A stretch of 40,673 nt of DNA, from the NCBI GenBank assembly GCA_947623225.1, contig CANQGO010000015.1:1-40673 (forward strand), given 5' to 3'. The position numbers were made by a program, and so were the translations under genes. The notes under the pieces were generated by a model. That model searched no databases. It was given only the letters and a program-made list of their open reading frames with translations, and was not told where the DNA came from. The DNA is from an uncultured Clostridia bacterium (GTDB lineage: Bacteria; Bacillota; Clostridia; Christensenellales; CAG-314). The stretch's first letter is position 1. Each line of letters opens with the position of its first letter. Below are positions 18,779 to 28,893 of the stretch, in pieces.

Positions 18779-19308
18779 AACAGCACCTCTAAAACAGTCA
18801 CTGCCACGAAGTAAACTATGGCGGCATTGCGGAAATAGTAAGGGCGGGTCACGTCGTTGAAGTACAACCGCGAAGTCACGGCGTAGAAGCAGATGACGCA
18901 GCCCAGCGACACTACGAAGGGGAAGAGTACTCCGCCCCACACCAGCAATACGGGGGTGAACAGGTCTACAAGTCTCAACGCGCCGCACACCACGAAGTAG
19001 ATGGTGCAAAACAGGTGCGCGAGCAGCGCGTACTCGGCTCGGGGCACATTGTAGAACTTGGACGAATTCAGAAACAGATTGGTCACAAAGGGTACCAGGA
19101 ACATGAGCACCACGCCTATCAAAAAGGACATAAGCAGTGCCAGCACTATGACGGTGGTCTCGGGCAGAGCCGCTATACCGTAGCTCATGCTCACCGTCTG
19201 CGCCGCAGCCAGACATTCCTGCCAGGAGTAGAACACATACGTCAGCACGAAGGCTATGCGTATGAGCACGTCGGACAGTTTGTAGTTTTGTCTCAATTTA
19301 TTAAACAC
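18775..19308 (-). CDS. Uncharacterised four- to five-helix membrane protein
   Basis: A 177-residue hydrophobic protein not recognised as a known family. It starts MFNKLRQNYKLSDV, a basic cytoplasmic stretch, then has about five membrane helices with few charged residues between them. Its stop codon overlaps the start of the M28 peptidase gene by 4 bp, so the two are probably made together; a partner or scaffold role for the peptidase is only an inference from that coupling. It follows holA by 16 bp. Confidence 0.75.
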   Translation of the reverse strand: MFNKLRQNYKLSDVLIRIAFVLTYVFYSWQECLAAAQTVSMSYGIAALPETTVIVLALLMSFLIGVVLMFLVPFVTNLFLNSSKFYNVPRAEYALLAHLFCTIYFVVCGALRLVDLFTPVLLVWGGVLFPFVVSLGCVICFYAVTSRLYFNDVTRPYYFRNAAIVYFVAVTVLEVLL

Positions 19309-19324
19309 CGTACACCTCTATATA

Positions 19325-20332
19325 TTACAGCGAAATGAGTTGCATTATAAGTATATTCATCGTCTGATCGGGGTCGACATACGCTCTCAGGCGTGCGTCC
19401 GCCTGCGCCAGATAGTCCAGAGCGCGCTTGAGCTGCATGGGCTTGTAGCGTTGCGCCGTCTCGCGGGCGAAGCCTACCGACGCCGTCTTGACTCCGAGGT
19501 AGCCTGCCGTCTCCTCGGGGGAGAAGGAGGATATCTTCACATAGTATACCCTGCGGTAGAAGTTGTACAGCAGCGAGAACAACGCTCTGGGTTCCTCGCC
19601 CCGTGCCACCAGTCCGCGGTATATCTCCAGCGCGCGTGCGGCCTTGCCGGATGCGATGGCGGAGGACAGGTCGTACACGGCGTACTCCGCGTCCCTGTGT
19701 ACAAGTAGATCCACAGACTCTACCGTCACCTCGCCGTAGTCGATGAGCTTCTGCGTCTCTATCGCCACGCGGGACATATCGTACAGGCAGTATGAGGCTA
19801 TGCGATCGGCACATTCGCCGTCTATCGCCACGCCCTGTCTGCGTGCATATGCCGTGATCCACTTGATGACGCTGCTCCTGTCCAGGCGGTTGCAGTCCAC
19901 CGTCTCCAGACCGACTATATTCAGGAAGTTTTTGTCGCTGTCGGCGAAAAACACCAGGCAAAAACTGCCGTCGGCGTGGGAGAGGATATCTTCCAACTCC
20001 CTGCGCAGGGTAGCGGACTTCTCCGCCGCTTTGCGGTTGTCCGCCTTTGCCTTCTCGCCGTAGGCGTCCTCTTTCATGGCGGGGAAGTAGGACTGCTCGC
20101 ATACGACCAACTTCACCGGTGCGAACATGGAGGGCGTGAAGCATGCCATACGCACGTTCTCGGGAGTGGGCGTTTCCACGCGGTCCACACCAAAGCCGTC
20201 GTCTTGGATACCGTATGCCTCCATTATATTGTCCAACGCTCTGCGCTTCACCCAGCCGTCGTTGCCGTACAGGCACAGGGCGGTGTATCGGGCGGTACGC
20301 AGTTTGTCTTTCAACTCGAGAAATCTTATCAA
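19325..20332 (-). CDS. holA: DNA polymerase III delta subunit (clamp loader)
   Basis: HolA is the clamp-loader subunit that opens the beta sliding clamp. The 335-residue protein has the family length and weak but recognisable marks: an N-terminal segment ending in LYGNDGWVKRRALDNI (the usual xxGxEx-Lxxxxxxxi start of the AAA+-like domain), the ENVRMACFTPSMFAPVKLVV block (first domain), FCLVFFADSDKN, and the C-terminal collar domain with FSLLYNFYRRVYYVK and LAQADARLR. Position directly after comEC is the standard order in Bacillota and supports the call. The usual rpsT neighbour is absent here. Confidence 0.88.
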   Translation of the reverse strand: MIRFLELKDKLRTARYTALCLYGNDGWVKRRALDNIMEAYGIQDDGFGVDRVETPTPENVRMACFTPSMFAPVKLVVCEQSYFPAMKEDAYGEKAKADNRKAAEKSATLRRELEDILSHADGSFCLVFFADSDKNFLNIVGLETVDCNRLDRSSVIKWITAYARRQGVAIDGECADRIASYCLYDMSRVAIETQKLIDYGEVTVESVDLLVHRDAEYAVYDLSSAIASGKAARALEIYRGLVARGEEPRALFSLLYNFYRRVYYVKISSFSPEETAGYLGVKTASVGFARETAQRYKPMQLKRALDYLAQADARLRAYVDPDQTMNILIMQLISL

Positions 20333-20341
20333 TTCCGCACC

Positions 20342-22456
20342 TCAGTCAAATCGTAACTTAATTGTACCACCTTTCGGCGTGATTGTAAAGTTTCCGTACT
20401 TATTTGCGCCGTAATTGTGCGGCATATCGTACTGATAAGGCGTGAAGGTATACTCCTGCCTGCCGTCGAACTCGCCGCTTATATCCGGGAACAGGTACGC
20501 GTCCGCGCCGGGGCATATATCGAGAAGGGGTGCGGCATTGTCGCCGTAGCCCATACACAACTTCATCTCGCCTATAGCCACCGTCACGCCCTGCACTCCT
20601 CCGCTGTGCACGGAGCGCACGAGTATATGCTCGCCCGTACAGGTATTGGGAAACTGGCGCAGGTACTCTATGCCCCTGCCGCTGAGCAGTCCCGTCACCT
20701 CGTCGTTGGCGTCCGTGGTCAGTATGTACACCTTGACTACATTCAGATGGTCCACTATCTCCGCTATGGCGTCCGGTTCCGTCTCGGACAGGCGGTATAT
20801 GTACAGCGTCACCGACACACGTCTGTGTTCCAACTCATCCACCGCGTCCTTGGCGGCGTATATGTCCGCAAAGTCGCCCACAGCCACCGCTTCGTCCTCG
20901 CATACCGCAGTCAGAGCCATGCCGTAGGTGCTATGGGATACGAAGGCGTGCGCGTCGTTGCGCTCGGGAAGGTATGCGCACGCTATGCCCAGTACCACGA
21001 GGGCTATGCACACCGAGCAATATACCGCCTTGTGGTTCGGGCGTATCAGTCCGCCCGCAAATGTGAGCAGCGCGATGACTGCCAATATCGTCCAGCCCTC
21101 CGCCTCGAATGAGAATGTAGCCGCCGGTATGGAAGCTATCCACTCCGCCGACTTGTCCATTCCCAATAGAACATAGTCGGAGGCTACGAGCAGCCAACGG
21201 AATACGGACGGTATCATGCCGAATATTCCCAAAACGAACGCCACGGATACCATGGGTATGGCTATCAGGTTGAACAGCACGCCGTACACAGCCACGTCGC
21301 TGCCCTCCGCAGCCAGCACGAGCAGCGTCGCCGCCACACAGCAAGCGGATATGCACAGCGAGTCGATGAGACGGCGGATCAGGGCGGGGATATGCCGACT
21401 CCCGAGCGCGCGGTTCAGCCTCGGGTGTAGCGTGATGATGCCGAATACCGACATAAAGGACAGTCGGAATCCCATATCGAACAGGTAAAAGGGGCATATG
21501 AGCAGGACTATAAGCCCCGACCAGCCCCAGGCGGTCAGCGGATCGTACCTGCAGAAGCATATATACGCCAGTTGCGCGCACATGGTCATCGCCACCGCTC
21601 GCACCACCGACGGCGTGAAAGCGCATATATACGCGTAAAACAGCAACGGTATGCACAATATCATACCTTGCGCCACGGGCGGCAGGCGCAAACGCCGGAG
21701 TATCCATCCCAGCAGCGTGGCGATGAAGCCGACGTGCAGACCGCTGACTGCCAACAGGTGCGCTATTCCCGCTCTGCCGAACGCCCACTCTATGCGGCTG
21801 TCCAGCGCGTTTCTGTCGCCGGTGAGCAAAGCGTACAGCGTACCGGCATTGTTGGGCATGTACCTGCATGCCGAGTCGTATATGTACCTGCGTATGGCTT
21901 CGTCCGGTTTCAACCTGCCCGCCTGCACTTCCAGAACGGCCGTGCTGTGCATCTGGTAATATATCCTGTTGCGCACGGCGTAGGTGTCAATGTCGTTTTT
22001 GACGGGGTAGACGCAGGCGATCCTGCCCTCTACCGACACCACGTCCCCTGTGGACAGGTCCTTGCCGCTATACACGCGCACCTTGCCGCGGTATCTGTTG
22101 CCCACGGTGTCCCGGCAGTCCTCGAGATAGTATATACTGCCGCTGTCGCCGTTCATACGCAGATCCGTCACCCTGCCCGTGAGTACGACGTGCGTATTCG
22201 TCACCTCACGGCTCATGGTCATCTCGCGGTATACCGCCGCATACCCTCCGCCTGCGATGAGAAAGGCGAGACATATGGCTCCGATACGCCATAGCGTACT
22301 CCTGCGTACCAGCCCGTATATGAGCAGAGCCGCCGCGCCCGCTACCGACAGCACAGCCACGAGGTACTTGCCGAAAAGTATCCTGTAAAAAGAAAATATG
22401 CCGAGAGCAAACGATACCGCTATGACGACGGCAGGTCGCATATTAATCCGCCGCAT
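20342..22456 (-). CDS. comEC: ComEC/Rec2-type DNA uptake channel, nuclease-like domain degenerate
   Basis: ComEC forms the inner-membrane channel for transforming DNA. The 704-residue protein has an N-terminal DUF4131/OB-like part (to about 200), the Competence domain with LLAVSGLHVGF near 234-244, TPSVVRAVAM, and FDMGFRLSFMSVFGI, and about ten membrane helices. The C-terminal part (about 513-704) occupies the place of the metallo-beta-lactamase-like nuclease domain, but the HxHxDH motif is not there; the corresponding stretch appears to read LSETEPDAI. The start is ATG 22456, which has GAGG at good spacing and overlaps the upstream gene. Whether this cell takes up DNA cannot be told from the window. 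Confidence 0.88.
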   Translation of the reverse strand: MRRINMRPAVVIAVSFALGIFSFYRILFGKYLVAVLSVAGAAALLIYGLVRRSTLWRIGAICLAFLIAGGGYAAVYREMTMSREVTNTHVVLTGRVTDLRMNGDSGSIYYLEDCRDTVGNRYRGKVRVYSGKDLSTGDVVSVEGRIACVYPVKNDIDTYAVRNRIYYQMHSTAVLEVQAGRLKPDEAIRRYIYDSACRYMPNNAGTLYALLTGDRNALDSRIEWAFGRAGIAHLLAVSGLHVGFIATLLGWILRRLRLPPVAQGMILCIPLLFYAYICAFTPSVVRAVAMTMCAQLAYICFCRYDPLTAWGWSGLIVLLICPFYLFDMGFRLSFMSVFGIITLHPRLNRALGSRHIPALIRRLIDSLCISACCVAATLLVLAAEGSDVAVYGVLFNLIAIPMVSVAFVLGIFGMIPSVFRWLLVASDYVLLGMDKSAEWIASIPAATFSFEAEGWTILAVIALLTFAGGLIRPNHKAVYCSVCIALVVLGIACAYLPERNDAHAFVSHSTYGMALTAVCEDEAVAVGDFADIYAAKDAVDELEHRRVSVTLYIYRLSETEPDAIAEIVDHLNVVKVYILTTDANDEVTGLLSGRGIEYLRQFPNTCTGEHILVRSVHSGGVQGVTVAIGEMKLCMGYGDNAAPLLDICPGADAYLFPDISGEFDGRQEYTFTPYQYDMPHNYGANKYGNFTITPKGGTIKLRFD

Positions 22457-22955
22457 AGTCTTGCCTCGACACGAAAAATTTATAATGAAACAACTCGTCG
22501 TACTCGCCGAGTATGTCTCTGAGCATTGCCTTGTTGCGTATGGTCCCGCTACGCTCTATATAGTCGGCAAGCATGGCTATCGCCTCGTCCGCTATCCCGT
22601 CCACATGTATGCGATTGCGTACTATGTAACCGTTGGCGTCTATGCAGGAGCGGGCAGCCTGCCCGTCGTAGTAGTCTATGCACAATTCCGTCACCGACGG
22701 GTCCACCGCACCCGTGTAGTACAGCGGAAGTACGCTCTGCGGCAGTATGCCCACCGACGCCAGCAATTCCACGTATCCCGTGCCCGCCTCCACCGTGTAG
22801 TAGCCTTCCCTCTCCACCGCGCCGCATACGTATACGTTTACGTACACGTCGCTCTTGTCCGGCAACGTCTGCACGGCATAGGGTAATGTCCCTCCGCAAC
22901 TCGCGAACAGACAGCAGCATAGTAATAAAAAAGCAACGGCTGCGCACCGCCTCAT
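22443..22955 (-). CDS. ComEA-like SLBB-domain lipoprotein (divergent)
   Basis: A 170-residue exported protein. The signal peptide ends in a lipobox-like FASC with Cys20, so a lipoprotein is likely. Residues about 36-85 (VYVNVYVCGAVEREGYYTVEAG) fit the SLBB domain found at the start of ComEA. Residues about 105-150 have the spacing of the ComEA helix-hairpin-helix pair (IHVDGIADEAIAMLADYIE, then LRDILGEYDELF), but the GIG turn reads GIA and other DNA-binding residues are weak. ComEA is the periplasmic or surface DNA receptor that hands DNA to ComEC, and the comEA-comEC order supports the link. I use ATG 22955; an upstream ATG at 22976 would lie inside the 6S RNA stem. Confidence 0.65.
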   Translation of the reverse strand: MRRCAAVAFLLLCCCLFASCGGTLPYAVQTLPDKSDVYVNVYVCGAVEREGYYTVEAGTGYVELLASVGILPQSVLPLYYTGAVDPSVTELCIDYYDGQAARSCIDANGYIVRNRIHVDGIADEAIAMLADYIERSGTIRNKAMLRDILGEYDELFHYKFFVSRQDYAAD

Positions 22956-22959
22956 AAAC

Positions 22960-23170
22960 AAAAAAAGCCCCGCCATAGCCGTGTTTTACTGACGTTCAAC
23001 CTAAAAAATAGGGTGGGTGATCTGCCACACGTCATCAGTCTTTTACCGGAGAGATCTCTTTGACTCCACACGGAAGCCGTAGTAACCTGACATCGACGGA
23101 CGGACGCGATCCCCTTTTACGAACTGTAGTTGACGCAAAATGTAAAACATTATCGTGCAAGGCAGGGTAT
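22960..23170 (-). ncRNA. ssrS: Probable 6S RNA (RNA polymerase regulator)
   Basis: A roughly 211-base minus-strand transcript starts 7 bases after a strong promoter and ends in six T. Its two ends pair: CCCTGCC at the 5' end with GGCGGGG just before the T-run. Further inward GTTTTAC pairs with GTAAAAC, CGTCAAC with GTTGAACG (one bulge), then GGGGATC with GATCACCC, and GTCAG with CTGATGAC. This makes one long interrupted hairpin with a central open region, the known shape of 6S RNA, which mimics an open promoter and binds sigma-A polymerase. No open reading frame explains it. Identity rests on size and fold only; another long hairpin RNA is possible. Confidence 0.62.
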
Positions 23171-23176
23171 GTATGG

Positions 23177-23205
23177 ATTATACCACACTTTGCGCCGATG
23201 CGCAA
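23177..23205 (-). promoter_or_regulatory. Promoter of the 6S-like RNA
   Basis: Minus-strand TTGCGC (23200-23205), 17-bp spacer, TATAAT (23177-23182) with extended TGG. The predicted start, near 23170, is exactly where the closing stem of the RNA begins. Confidence 0.82.
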
Positions 23206-23294
23206 CTGCCACTGCACATATATCCTGCGCCGCGATATACCATAACGCAATTAAAATGGATTTTGCGCATGCCGATCGCTACACGTACGGCAAA

Positions 23295-23323
23295 ATTGTA
23301 ACATAACGCCGCGCCTCTTTCAA
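23295..23323 (-). promoter_or_regulatory. Second upstream promoter on the minus strand
   Basis: TTGAAA (23318-23323), 17-bp spacer, TACAAT (23295-23300). It would start near 23288, about 118 bases before the 6S-like RNA, and could give a longer precursor, as tandem 6S promoters do in other bacteria. No gene is seen between 23183 and 23290. Confidence 0.5.
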
Positions 23324-23392
23324 GATATTTGCGCACTTTTTGTCGAAATTTGTCGCAAAATATAATCCCTCAGACAAATTGCCGCCAAACAC

Positions 23393-23421
23393 TTGCATAA
23401 ACCGGCACGCTGTGCTATACT
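23393..23421 (+). promoter_or_regulatory. tRNA-Glu promoter
   Basis: TTGCAT (23393-23398), 17-bp spacer, TATACT (23416-23421) with extended TGC. The start would be about 6 bases before the tRNA. Confidence 0.78.
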
Positions 23422-23433
23422 GTATATGCATGC

Positions 23434-23508
23434 GGCTCCATAGTCTAGCGGTCAGGACGTTGGCCTCTCACGCCGATAACATGGGTTCGAGTCCCATTGG
23501 AGTCACCA
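23434..23508 (+). tRNA. tRNA-Glu (anticodon CUC)
   Basis: A complete cloverleaf with encoded CCA. The acceptor stem GGCTCCA pairs with TGGAGTC (one G-T pair), the anticodon stem TTGGC/GCCGA holds loop CTCTCAC, anticodon CTC reading GAG, and the T-arm is ATGGG-TTCGAGT-CCCAT. Length 75. Parts of its 3' half are copied twice just downstream. Confidence 0.96.
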
Positions 23509-23517
23509 GATATATAA

Positions 23518-23549
23518 GCGAGGAAAGAAAATTCCTCGCTTTTTGTTTT
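23518..23549 (+). terminator. Terminator after tRNA-Glu (unit 1)
   Basis: GCGAGGAA, 6-base loop, TTCCTCGC, then TTTTTGTTTT. It lies 9 bases after the tRNA CCA and is duplicated at 23682-23713 as part of the tandem unit. Confidence 0.92.
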
Positions 23550-23586
23550 ATATTACGCACTACTCGAAACCAATAACATGGGTTCG

Positions 23587-23652
23587 GGAGCAGAGCGACC
23601 CTGACGCACGAGCGAAATGGAGTGAAACGACATTGACGCGAACGCGGCAGAG
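23587..23652 (+). other. 66-bp insert splitting a tRNA T-loop (unit 1)
   Basis: The insert lies between the G and A of the T-loop TTCG|AGT, so the T-stem halves ATGGG and CCCAT still flank it and could pair. Inside, GAGCGAA and GAGTGAA repeat 10 bases apart, TGACGC occurs twice, and GCAGAG occurs near both ends. The left edge can also fold as GGGTTCG with CGACCC. No coding signal; no match to a group I intron, which would be far longer. Confidence 0.85.
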
Positions 23653-23678
23653 AGTCCCATTGGAGTCACCAAGCAAAG

Positions 23679-23842
23679 TAAGCGAGGAAAGAAAATTCCT
23701 CGCTTTTTGTTTTATATTACGCACTACTCGAAACCAATAACATGGGTTCGGGAGCAGAGCGACCCTGACGCACGAGCGAAATGGAGTGAAACGACATTGA
23801 CGCGAACGCGGCAGAGAGTCCCATTGGAGTCACCAAATAAAG
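23679..23842 (+). repeat. 164-bp tRNA-Glu-derived unit, copy 2
   Basis: Second tandem copy, same layout: terminator 23682-23713, T-loop insert 23751-23816, tRNA 3' end to 23835. It appears identical to copy 1 except for the last few bases after CCA. Such identity implies recent duplication or ongoing gene conversion. Confidence 0.9.
23682..23713 (+). terminator. Terminator inside unit 2
   Basis: Exact copy of the terminator at 23518-23549: 8-bp stem, 6-base loop and T-run. Confidence 0.9.
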
Positions 23843-23847
23843 TAAAG

Positions 23848-23884
23848 GCGAAACCGTTTCCATCAGGAGACGGTTTCGCTTTTA
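23848..23884 (+). terminator. Strong terminator closing the tRNA-Glu region
   Basis: A 14-bp stem, GCGAAACCGTTTCC with GGAGACGGTTTCGC (one G-T pair), a 4-base loop ATCA, and a T-run. It differs in sequence from the two unit terminators and ends anything that reads through them. Confidence 0.92.
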
Positions 23885-23927
23885 TTGTGCAAAAGACATT
23901 TATTTCTAACAAACGGAAAGGAGTATT

Positions 23928-23975
23928 ATGAAAGAGATAGAAAAATTAGCGGAATATTACATTCATTGTAGTTGA
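23928..23975 (+). CDS. Possible 15-residue peptide or gene remnant before nifJ
   Basis: ATG 23928 is preceded by a good ribosome site (GGAAAGGAG) and opens a 15-codon frame, MKEIEKLAEYYIHCS, then TGA. It lies between the closing terminator and the nifJ promoter, and I see no promoter of its own. It may be the stump of a deleted gene or an unrelated short frame. The rest of 23976-24072 holds a small GCCA/TGGC hairpin and nothing else I can name. Confidence 0.3.
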   Translation: MKEIEKLAEYYIHCS

Positions 23976-27680
<3,705 letters not shown>

Positions 27681-27701
27681 TAACTCACTCTCTCTATAGA
27701 G

Positions 27702-27729
27702 ACGGTCGGGATATTCCCGACCGTTTCTT
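27702..27729 (+). terminator. nifJ terminator
   Basis: ACGGTCGGGA, 3-base loop, TCCCGACCGT, then TTTCTTTTT, 21 bases after the nifJ stop. Confidence 0.92.
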
Positions 27730-27763
27730 TTTGTGCACAAATGCGCGAAGTAAAAAAAAGTAC

Positions 27764-27792
27764 AAAAAAAGACTCCGATATTCTCGGAGTCT
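27764..27792 (-). terminator. rplM-rpsI terminator
   Basis: On the minus strand AGACTCCGA, 5-base loop, TCGGAGTCT and seven T, 21 bases after the rpsI stop. It faces the nifJ terminator. Confidence 0.92.
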
Positions 27793-27813
27793 GTAAGTTT
27801 GCAAATCGCTCGA

Positions 27814-28224
27814 TCAGCGTTTGCTGAATTGCGGAGCCTTGCGCGCTTTCTTCAAGCCGTACTTCTTGCGTTCCTTCATACGAGGATCGCGGGTAAGGAA
27901 GCCGTCCTTCTTGAGGATAGCCTTGTCCTCGCCTGCCACTACCAGTGCACGGGAGATACCGTGACGGATAGCACCTGCCTGACCTGTGTAGCCGCCGCCC
28001 TTCACATTGACCTCTACGTCGTACTTGGAGAGCGTCTCGGTGGCGTTCAGAGGTTGACGTACGATATACTTCAAGGTGTCCAGACCGAAGTATTGGTCTA
28101 TGTCGCGGTCATTGATGGTGATATTGCCGTTGCCGCCGGGTATGAGTCTGACGCGGGCGATGGATTTCTTTCTTCTGCCCGTGCCCCAGAATTGAACTCT
28201 CTTGGTCGCTTTGATCTTAGCCAT
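27814..28224 (-). CDS. rpsI: 30S ribosomal protein S9 (uS9)
   Basis: A 136-residue S9 whose flexible C-terminal tail reaches the P-site tRNA. Seen: the [12 protein letters not shown] block near residue 15, the [15 protein letters not shown] segment, [19 protein letters not shown], and the diagnostic end [18 protein letters not shown] precedes the ATG. It follows rplM by 13 bp, the universal rplM-rpsI pair. Confidence 0.97.
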   Translation of the reverse strand: MAKIKATKRVQFWGTGRRKKSIARVRLIPGGNGNITINDRDIDQYFGLDTLKYIVRQPLNATETLSKYDVEVNVKGGGYTGQAGAIRHGISRALVVAGEDKAILKKDGFLTRDPRMKERKKYGLKKARKAPQFSKR

Positions 28225-28237
28225 ATATATACCCTCC

Positions 28238-28672
28238 TTAGTCCAGCGTCAGCACTTCGGGGTGCTGTGCTTCGTGCTTGTGCTCTGCGCCCTTGTACGT
28301 GCGCAGCTTCTTGAGCATCTGTCTGCCCAGACTGTTGTGAGGAAGCATACCCTTGACGGCGTGCATCATAGCGAAGTCGCTTCTCTCCGCCATCAACTTG
28401 GCGTACTGGGTCTGCTTGAGGTGACCGGGTCTCGGCGAACGGCGGACGTACATTTTCTGAGTGAGCTTGTTGCCCGTCAATACCGCTTGGTCGCAATTGA
28501 TAACTATAACGTAATCGCCGCAGTCTACGTTGGGAGTAAACGTGGGCTTGTTCTTGCCGCGAAGCAGGGAAGCGACTTGGCTGGCGACGCGTCCGAGCGG
28601 TTTGCCGGCGGCGTCCACAACGTACCACTTTCTCTCTACGGCTTCTTTGTGAGCCATGTAAGTCTTTAACAT
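28238..28672 (-). CDS. rplM: 50S ribosomal protein L13 (uL13)
   Basis: A 144-residue L13, an early-assembly 50S protein. Seen: the [20 protein letters not shown] start, [16 protein letters not shown], and the C-terminal [20 protein letters not shown] block. The frame is open 15 codons upstream, but ATG 28672 is right: AGGAG precedes it and the family starts at this point. First gene of the pair with rpsI. Confidence 0.97.
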   Translation of the reverse strand: MLKTYMAHKEAVERKWYVVDAAGKPLGRVASQVASLLRGKNKPTFTPNVDCGDYVIVINCDQAVLTGNKLTQKMYVRRSPRPGHLKQTQYAKLMAERSDFAMMHAVKGMLPHNSLGRQMLKKLRTYKGAEHKHEAQHPEVLTLD

Positions 28673-28785
28673 AGTTGTCTCCTGAAATTTTAAGAATTGC
28701 TGTTCACGGTTGAACAATTACCGCCAGTGGAAAATGCGATTTAGACAAGACAGAGCTTAAAATATCCTGCCGAATTGCTCACAGC
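28673..28785 (-). promoter_or_regulatory. Structured 5' leader of rplM-rpsI
   Basis: The expected transcript has about 113 untranslated bases. It contains a hairpin AATTG-TTCA-ACCG-TGAA-CAG-CAATT near 28695-28725. Bacillota often control this operon through an L13-binding leader; this one has the right place and size, but I cannot match its sequence to that motif by eye. Confidence 0.4.
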
Positions 28786-28791
28786 GTATCT

Positions 28792-28820
28792 ATTATACCG
28801 ACCGAAGGGGATATTGTCAA
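28792..28820 (-). promoter_or_regulatory. rplM-rpsI promoter
   Basis: Minus-strand TTGACA (28815-28820), 17-bp spacer, TATAAT (28792-28797): a perfect consensus promoter, as expected for ribosomal protein genes. Confidence 0.92.
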
Positions 28821-28848
28821 GCAATCGACGCCAAAAACACGCGTATTG

Positions 28849-28877
28849 TTGCAAAATTCCTTCTCAAAACATATAGT
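28849..28877 (+). promoter_or_regulatory. glnN promoter
   Basis: TTGCAA (28849-28854), 17-bp spacer, TATAGT (28872-28877). The leader would be only about 10 bases. Divergent from the rplM promoter, with 28 bp between the two -35 boxes. Confidence 0.65.
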
Positions 28878-28893
28878 GACACGGGAATATGTT

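Larger units (their letters stand above)
23515..23678 (+). repeat. 164-bp tRNA-Glu-derived unit, copy 1
   Basis: First of two tandem copies that look identical base for base. Order within the unit: intrinsic terminator (23518-23549), AT-rich spacer, a copy of tRNA-Glu from the variable loop through the first T-loop bases (ATAACATGGGTTCG), a 66-bp insert (23587-23652), then the rest of the T-loop, T-stem, acceptor strand and CCA (23653-23671). The D-arm and most of the anticodon arm are missing, so this is not a functional tRNA. Origin unknown. Confidence 0.9.

Noticed and set aside
18779-19216. Upstream extension of the M28 peptidase by 146 codons
   Set aside because: It would read another frame of the membrane-protein gene; the signal peptide begins at ATG 18778.
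22956-22976. ATG 22976 as start of the ComEA-like gene
   Set aside because: It lies in the closing stem of the 6S-like RNA and has no ribosome site; ATG 22955 gives a better signal peptide.
23509-23835. Additional tRNA genes after tRNA-Glu
   Set aside because: The copies lack acceptor 5' strand, D-arm and anticodon, and the T-loop is interrupted.
23515-23842. CRISPR array or minisatellite
   Set aside because: Only two units, repeats far too long, no unique spacers, and the content is tRNA and terminator sequence.
23543-23931. Two short overlapping open frames in the tandem units
   Set aside because: They translate terminator and tRNA sequence. The 164-bp period is not a multiple of three, so no coding selection on the repeat is likely.
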